Source: WYEN01 sp049976205 (GTDB lineage Archaea > Thermoproteota > Thermoprotei_A > Sulfolobales > AG1). From it: a DNA stretch of 18,648 nt. The notes below the pieces were generated by a model. The model was not told where the DNA came from, ran no database searches, and saw nothing but the letters and a program-made list of their open reading frames with translations. The stretch spans positions 1 through 18,648 of the forward strand of contig JBMFIR010000028.1 in the NCBI GenBank assembly GCA_049976205.1, given 5' to 3'. This document shows positions 14,622-18,648 of this stretch, one piece after another; position 1 is the stretch's first letter; each line of letters starts with the position of its first letter. A program made the position numbers and the translations under genes.

Positions 14622-15890
14622 CTATATTCTATACCCTTTCTTCTCAAATGTTATTTCCTTAAAGATGAGACCTTTTTCTTCAGCGTATCTCCAGACCTCA
14701 TATAACTCTTCTCTAGTAGGTCTTCGAGCGATATCTATTGCATCTCTACTAAAAAGCTTAGAAGTCGGATCTGCTTGATATTCTGGGCGATACTGATCCA
14801 TTAAATTCACTGGCGTCCCAGGGATGTTCTTTGCTATCCAATCAATAATTGGCTTAGAGCAACACTCAACGTGATTAGGCAATATGAGATGTCTAATAAC
14901 AATATTCTCACCCCAGTCATATAGAGTTTTAAGAACCTCGGTTGTGGTCTCCCAGTACCAAGGTGTTCTCGAGAGTCTGATCGAGCATTTTCCTGGGCCA
15001 TACTTGAAGTCTGGGAGCCAAATATCTATTAGAGGTCTCAAAATAATTAATGATTCTCTGCTAAGAAAAGAGTTAGTGTTAAAAAGCATTGGAACATTAA
15101 ATTCCCCGTAGTAATCAGCATATCTACGATCATATGGGTATATAAAGAAATCATGTTTAACGCTAAGTATGATGTCCAGATCTTTTTCGTCTGGTTTAAG
15201 TCTAAATCCCTCGTAAGCTATATGCCATATAGCTGTTACAATACTATGTAGATGCGGCGTAGGCTCTCCACCAACCCAATTAATATTATGTACGCCTTCT
15301 AGCCTGAGAAGATAAGCCATCTGAGCTAATTGTCTTGTTGTTACGGGTATTCCATTGAATCTGTCCTTTGATATATCCGCATTTTGACAAAAAAGACATC
15401 TCATATTGCAAGAAGTGAAGAATATTGTTCCTGAACCATGTGTTCCTCTAAAAACTAATTCCTCGCCTAAGTGATGAAAATATGATGATACTCTAGACTC
15501 AGTAGTTAACATACATGCTCCTAATCTCTTACTCTCAATCCTATCAACACCACATCTCCATCTACAAAAAACACATCTTCTCAATATTTTCCATACAAGA
15601 TCTTTTGCAAGATCTAGTAAACTATATTTAGGAACCTCTAACTTAGATATTGCTAATCCATTGTTCTCAATATCTCTCTTTAGACTCAGGAAATCTTCTG
15701 TGGCCTTCTCATAGATCCTTAGACCCTCCTCAACACTAAACTCAGAGTTTTTATCAAGTGGCACAGGTGTCCTCTTAGCAATAAGATATTTGGCTGGTAA
15801 ATCATTCACTGATACTCTTATATACCACGATAATCTATCTCCTAAACTCTTCCATATCCAGAGATTCTTAAATTCTCTATATACACTCAT
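14622..15890 (-). CDS. Radical SAM protein, PflX-like (COG1313) with N-terminal extension
   Basis: Iron-sulfur radical SAM enzyme of 422 residues from the chosen start. The SAM cluster motif is SCNMRCLFC with Cys161, 165 and 168, inside GSGTIFFTS...CQNADIS, the block typical of pyruvate-formate-lyase-activase homologues of the PflX group. About 55 residues earlier, CVFCRWRCGVDR with a later Cys126 (Cys106, 109, 113, 126) can hold a second cluster or metal. A VGGEPTPHLHSI segment matches the SAM-binding region. Residues 1-95 are an extension without recognisable motif. The ATG at 15935 would leave only four bases to the divergent gene and add an AT-rich, hydrophobic stretch; I prefer ATG 15890. 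No glycyl-radical enzyme is encoded nearby, so the substrate is unknown; a role as a maturase is inference. Confidence 0.82.
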   Translation of the reverse strand: MSVYREFKNLWIWKSLGDRLSWYIRVSVNDLPAKYLIAKRTPVPLDKNSEFSVEEGLRIYEKATEDFLSLKRDIENNGLAISKLEVPKYSLLDLAKDLVWKILRRCVFCRWRCGVDRIESKRLGACMLTTESRVSSYFHHLGEELVFRGTHGSGTIFFTSCNMRCLFCQNADISKDRFNGIPVTTRQLAQMAYLLRLEGVHNINWVGGEPTPHLHSIVTAIWHIAYEGFRLKPDEKDLDIILSVKHDFFIYPYDRRYADYYGEFNVPMLFNTNSFLSRESLIILRPLIDIWLPDFKYGPGKCSIRLSRTPWYWETTTEVLKTLYDWGENIVIRHLILPNHVECCSKPIIDWIAKNIPGTPVNLMDQYRPEYQADPTSKLFSRDAIDIARRPTREELYEVWRYAEEKGLIFKEITFEKKGYRI

Positions 15891-15939
15891 TCTACATAAA
15901 AATAATGTGTTAGTAAAGAAATAAATATGGAGCACTATC

Positions 15940-16263
15940 TTGAGAATACCGTCAGCATCTGAGATTGAGGAGTTAAAGAAATTATTTCTTAATGAGGGTG
16001 TTAGGAGAATTGCTCTTAGGAAAAATGATGAGTGCTACATAGGATACCTCGAATACGGAGACAAGATTTATGAGATAGTTTTTTCAAAAGGTGATTTTAG
16101 TAACAGCTACATAATTAAGCTTATCTATAAATCATCAGATGTCTTATCTTGCGAATATATGCTTTATAATCCATATGGTTTATTTGTTTTCTCAGAAGAT
16201 CTAAGAGATCTTGTCATTAGAGCAGTTAAGAAACTTAAGAATATTGAGAACTTCAAGATATGA
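15940..16263 (+). CDS. Hypothetical small protein divergent from the radical SAM gene
   Basis: A 107-residue protein I cannot assign. It begins with a predicted amphipathic helix (SEIEELKKLFLNEGVRR) followed by a run of beta-like segments (RIALRKND, CYIGYLEYGDKIYEIVFS, SYIIKLIYKS, CEYMLYNPYGLFVFS) and ends in a helix, DLVIRAVKKLKNIE. This outline suits a small alpha+beta fold such as a binding or regulatory domain. The start is TTG at 15940, with TGGAG seven bases upstream as ribosome binding site; no ATG or GTG is in frame near it. Its tail overlaps the convergent flavoprotein gene by 11 bases. AT-rich sequence between it and the radical SAM start can hold promoters for both. Confidence 0.6.
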   Translation: MRIPSASEIEELKKLFLNEGVRRIALRKNDECYIGYLEYGDKIYEIVFSKGDFSNSYIIKLIYKSSDVLSCEYMLYNPYGLFVFSEDLRDLVIRAVKKLKNIENFKI

Positions 16264-17617
16264 TCTCATGAAATTCTCTATAGATCCTCTCTAACTCCGT
16301 CTTCCACTTATATAGTTCCTCTGGTTTATCTGGGTATCTCCTATATAGCTCACGGATCTTATCCATGTAATGAGCTACTTGAACTAATTTATATAAGAGA
16401 CTTGGTCTGCCTAAACCCGCTAATACTCTCTCTAGTTTATCAAATACGCTTCTCCTAATAACCCCGTAGGAACTTGTTTCGTAGAGATCTGATTCTCTCA
16501 TAATTCTTTTTCTCAATCCATACTCAATATCATCGTCAGAGAGTTTCTGGAGAAATATTCTGAATAAATCAAGTGAGGCTTGTTTAGCACCATACAACTC
16601 ATGATAGATCCTATTAACACTCCATAGACCTCTAGCACTAAAATCATTCTCCTCATAAGCCTTAGCAATAGCTAGCGTAGCTGCCTTAGCCGCTAGCATA
16701 GCCGAGCCCTTCCCCCCACCATGAACAGGATTAACTGTGAATGCCGCATCTCCAATAGCAACGATACCATTCCAAGCCATTGTTAGAAGAGGTCTTCTCG
16801 TAGGGACCAGAGCTCCGCCAGCCTCTATTATAGTTGAGTCTCGGTATTGCTCTCGAGTTAATACGAATTTATACAAGTAGTCTCTTGGGTGCCCATAACC
16901 CATGCCCCCTTGGATGCCCAAGCCTATGTTCGATACATTCGTGTATTTGCTCTTGGGAAAATCCCACCAGTAGCCTCCTGGAGCATATTTGTTATTAACA
17001 TATATCCGTATATACTCTGGATCCTCAATATCTTTCTTTAATCTTCTAATCTCTCTATACGCTATATTAGTGTCTCTTGGATTAAGTGATTCTATTATGG
17101 GCCACTCCCTAGGCAGTCTCTGGAGAATACTTCTACTATTCCCAGAGGCATCAATAACTACATTAGATCTGAACTCTAAATAAGTTCCTTTTCTAATAGC
17201 CTTCACACCTTTAACGAAACCATTCTCAATTATGGCTTCAGAGACATTTACCTCGTCTAGATATTCAGTACCCTTATTCATTGCATCATTTATCAGTCTC
17301 TGAGTAAATCTCACTCTATTGATCTCGTAGCCCTCACCCTCGATCTTTAAAACAACTTCTTCAGATGGACTATAGAGATAAATCCCCCTAACATATCCAT
17401 CCAACTCCTCATTAGATGGTGGTTTAATACCTACTTCATCAAAATGATGTTTTCCTATAGCATCTCCACAAGGCTTATCACCAGCTCTCGCAAAAGGTTT
17501 TGAGTCAAGTAGAAGAACTCTGAACCCTTTACTCGATAAAAGATAGGCAGCAGAGGACCCCGCCACCCCAGCCCCGACTATAATAACATCGTATTTTCTC
17601 TCTGCTGAGAAACTCAT
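16253..17617 (-). CDS. Geranylgeranyl reductase family flavoprotein (ether-lipid saturation)
   Basis: FAD-dependent reductase of 454 residues. The N-terminal dinucleotide fold has VGAGVAGSSAA with Gly15, 17 and 20 and the acidic end of strand two at Asp38. The family-specific KPCGDAIG lies at 48-55, with Cys50 as the conserved cysteine. The lipid-pocket motif (usually YxWxFP) appears as YWWDFPKSK at 216-224, and the second FAD motif is GDAAFTVNPVHGGGKGS at 289-305. In archaea these enzymes hydrogenate the isoprenoid chains of membrane ether lipids at the cytoplasmic membrane face. Paralogues acting on other isoprenoids exist, so the exact substrate is not proven. The helical C-terminus beyond 370 is typical. 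It is divergent from a DUF401 transporter across a shared AT-rich control region. Confidence 0.9.
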   Translation of the reverse strand: MSFSAERKYDVIIVGAGVAGSSAAYLLSSKGFRVLLLDSKPFARAGDKPCGDAIGKHHFDEVGIKPPSNEELDGYVRGIYLYSPSEEVVLKIEGEGYEINRVRFTQRLINDAMNKGTEYLDEVNVSEAIIENGFVKGVKAIRKGTYLEFRSNVVIDASGNSRSILQRLPREWPIIESLNPRDTNIAYREIRRLKKDIEDPEYIRIYVNNKYAPGGYWWDFPKSKYTNVSNIGLGIQGGMGYGHPRDYLYKFVLTREQYRDSTIIEAGGALVPTRRPLLTMAWNGIVAIGDAAFTVNPVHGGGKGSAMLAAKAATLAIAKAYEENDFSARGLWSVNRIYHELYGAKQASLDLFRIFLQKLSDDDIEYGLRKRIMRESDLYETSSYGVIRRSVFDKLERVLAGLGRPSLLYKLVQVAHYMDKIRELYRRYPDKPEELYKWKTELERIYREFHEIIS

Positions 17618-17651
17618 TCTCTAGAACCCCTTCAATCTTGGTTAAATTCAC

Positions 17652-17663
17652 TAATATATTTAA
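17652..17663. promoter_or_regulatory. Near-palindromic TATA element shared by two divergent genes
   Basis: TAATATATTTAA reads as TTAAATATATTA on the other strand, so it can act as a TATA box both ways. It lies about 40 bases from the ATG of the flavoprotein (minus, 17617), predicting a leader of about 13 bases. On the plus strand it predicts transcription from about 17683, upstream of the DUF401 ribosome binding site. Confidence 0.5.
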
Positions 17664-17715
17664 GGCTTCTGTAATTGGTGAAACTTATATTTTCTTAATT
17701 CAATATATTGCTTCT

Positions 17716-17725
17716 GAGGAGGGAG
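17716..17725 (+). promoter_or_regulatory. Strong ribosome-binding sequence with no ATG, GTG or TTG at the right distance
   Basis: GAGGAGGGAG contains a full GGAGG core. Eight bases after that core the DUF401 frame has GTC (17731), not GTG. The first canonical in-frame start is GTG 17773, about 50 bases away. The site may belong to a start codon altered by sequence error or may mark a non-standard start. Confidence 0.45.
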
Positions 17726-17772
17726 AAGAAGTCGATCTAATTAATCAAATAGAGACTTATCACACACTTATC

Positions 17773-18648
17773 GTGTTCACATTATCAGTTGCTGTAGTTA
17801 TTCTCATGATCCTGAGGAAAATAGATATTTCAATAGCCTTTGGATCGGGATTAGTGTTATTTCTTACACTAAACTTCTACAATGATCTAAATAAACTAGC
17901 AGATGTCTTACTTGATTCGTTTAATGTATCAGTAGCATATACTTTGGTAGCACTTATTCAAGCAATGTTTCTAGCAGATCTATATAGAGAGACAGGTGTA
18001 GCTGAGAAAATGATTAATGGATTAAGTTGCTTAGGCAGAGTATTCGCGGGTGTAGCAACACCAGCTCTAATAGGATTACTCCCAATGCCCGGTGGAGCAT
18101 ATGTCTCGGCTGTGCTAGCGGATCCTGTCTACAAAGATCTTAGATTGAATTCAGAGGCTAAAACATATGTGAATTATTGGTTTAGACATATATGGATCCC
18201 TATATGGCCACTTTATCAAAATATTATTATAGCCTCAGCTATACTTGGTTTGTCTGTGGGGGACATCATAGAGATTAATTGGAAAATAACTCTCTTAAGC
18301 ATAATTGTTGGTCTCGTAATACTATTCTCCGTATTTAAAAAATCGCAGGGTCCCATAGAGAGTGAGAGCAATAGGAATTGTAGCGTGATCAACATATATC
18401 ATATATGGCCTCTAGTCCTAATAGCGTTACTAACTCTTGTAATAAGGATCTCACTACCACTTTCTCTTTTAATAACGATTCTTTTATTTTATCTTTTATA
18501 TAGACCAAGTAAAGAAGCGATTCATAGAGCGCTTAAGTACTCACTCAATATCTCAATAATAATATTGATAGTAGAGATCTTCATCTATAGCTCCGCAATA
18601 AAATACACAGATCTAGCTAATGAATTAAATAACTTCTTCGCGGGCAAT
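17773..18648 (+). CDS. DUF401 family membrane transporter, incomplete at the right edge
   Basis: Polytopic membrane protein, 292 residues visible and still open at base 18648. Hydrophobic helices occur throughout. The DUF401 signature is clear: ATPALIGLLPMPGGAYVSA at about codons 98-116, followed by YWFRHIWIPIWPLYQN. DUF401 proteins belong to the ion-transporter-like superfamily with GntP-type carriers and are thought to move organic anions; no substrate is known. GTG 17773 is the first canonical start and gives a short first helix. The frame is open well upstream (from before 17653), and homologous-looking sequence (ETYHTLIVF) continues before the GTG, so the true start may be a non-canonical codon near 17731-17749. 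ATG 17806 is another, shorter choice. The family is certain, the start is not. Confidence 0.82.
   Translation, partial: MFTLSVAVVILMILRKIDISIAFGSGLVLFLTLNFYNDLNKLADVLLDSFNVSVAYTLVALIQAMFLADLYRETGVAEKMINGLSCLGRVFAGVATPALIGLLPMPGGAYVSAVLADPVYKDLRLNSEAKTYVNYWFRHIWIPIWPLYQNIIIASAILGLSVGDIIEINWKITLLSIIVGLVILFSVFKKSQGPIESESNRNCSVINIYHIWPLVLIALLTLVIRISLPLSLLITILLFYLLYRPSKEAIHRALKYSLNISIIILIVEIFIYSSAIKYTDLANELNNFFAGN

Overview
The window looks like a piece of a compact, AT-rich archaeal chromosome, most likely a thermophilic crenarchaeon of the Desulfurococcales type. That lineage is inferred from gene content and style; no marker gene settles it. The archaeal signature genes are an AglB/STT3 oligosaccharyltransferase, the archaeal CoA pair pantoate kinase and phosphopantothenate synthetase, a geranylgeranyl-reductase-type flavoprotein for ether lipids, tRNA methyltransferase Trm1, a THEP1 NTPase, a DUF61 protein and a COG1395-type HTH regulator. 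Arginine is written almost only as AGA/AGG and isoleucine often as ATA. Genes overlap or abut, with no gene-free stretch above 160 bases. No rRNA, tRNA, CRISPR array, transposase or integrase was recognised.

Layout. 1-145: a GC-rich segment with one open frame ending at TAG 143, unlike everything after it. It abuts a homoserine kinase that has lost its N-terminal part (146-811), which is followed by a cystathionine gamma-synthase-type PLP enzyme (801-1964); together these form a threonine/methionine branch point. 1950-5514, minus strand: a five-gene run read as glycosyltransferase, RCK/TrkA protein, HAD phosphatase, MscS channel, hypothetical protein. 5586-7132, minus strand: an ABC exporter membrane half without its ATPase, and a coiled-coil protein. 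7266-9530: AglB. 9515-11343: divergent pantoate kinase and phosphopantothenate synthetase. 11385-14620: DUF61 protein, COG1395 regulator, THEP1 and Trm1, in one direction after the synthetase. 14622-16263: a PflX-like radical SAM protein divergent from a small hypothetical. 16253-18648: a geranylgeranyl-reductase-family flavoprotein divergent from a DUF401 membrane transporter that runs off the window.

How the parts may work together. The minus-strand cluster at 1950-5514 combines a glycosyltransferase resembling glucosyl-3-phosphoglycerate synthase, a phosphatase, a potassium-type RCK sensor domain and a mechanosensitive channel. I read it as a candidate osmoadaptation operon (solute synthesis plus ion and solute gating); this is the most interesting hypothesis here and is inference. 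Other points worth checking are the abrupt junction at about 145-155, two genes with no canonical start codon where homology expects one (DUF61 and DUF401), the lone ABC membrane domain, and a strong excess of the tetranucleotide GATC.
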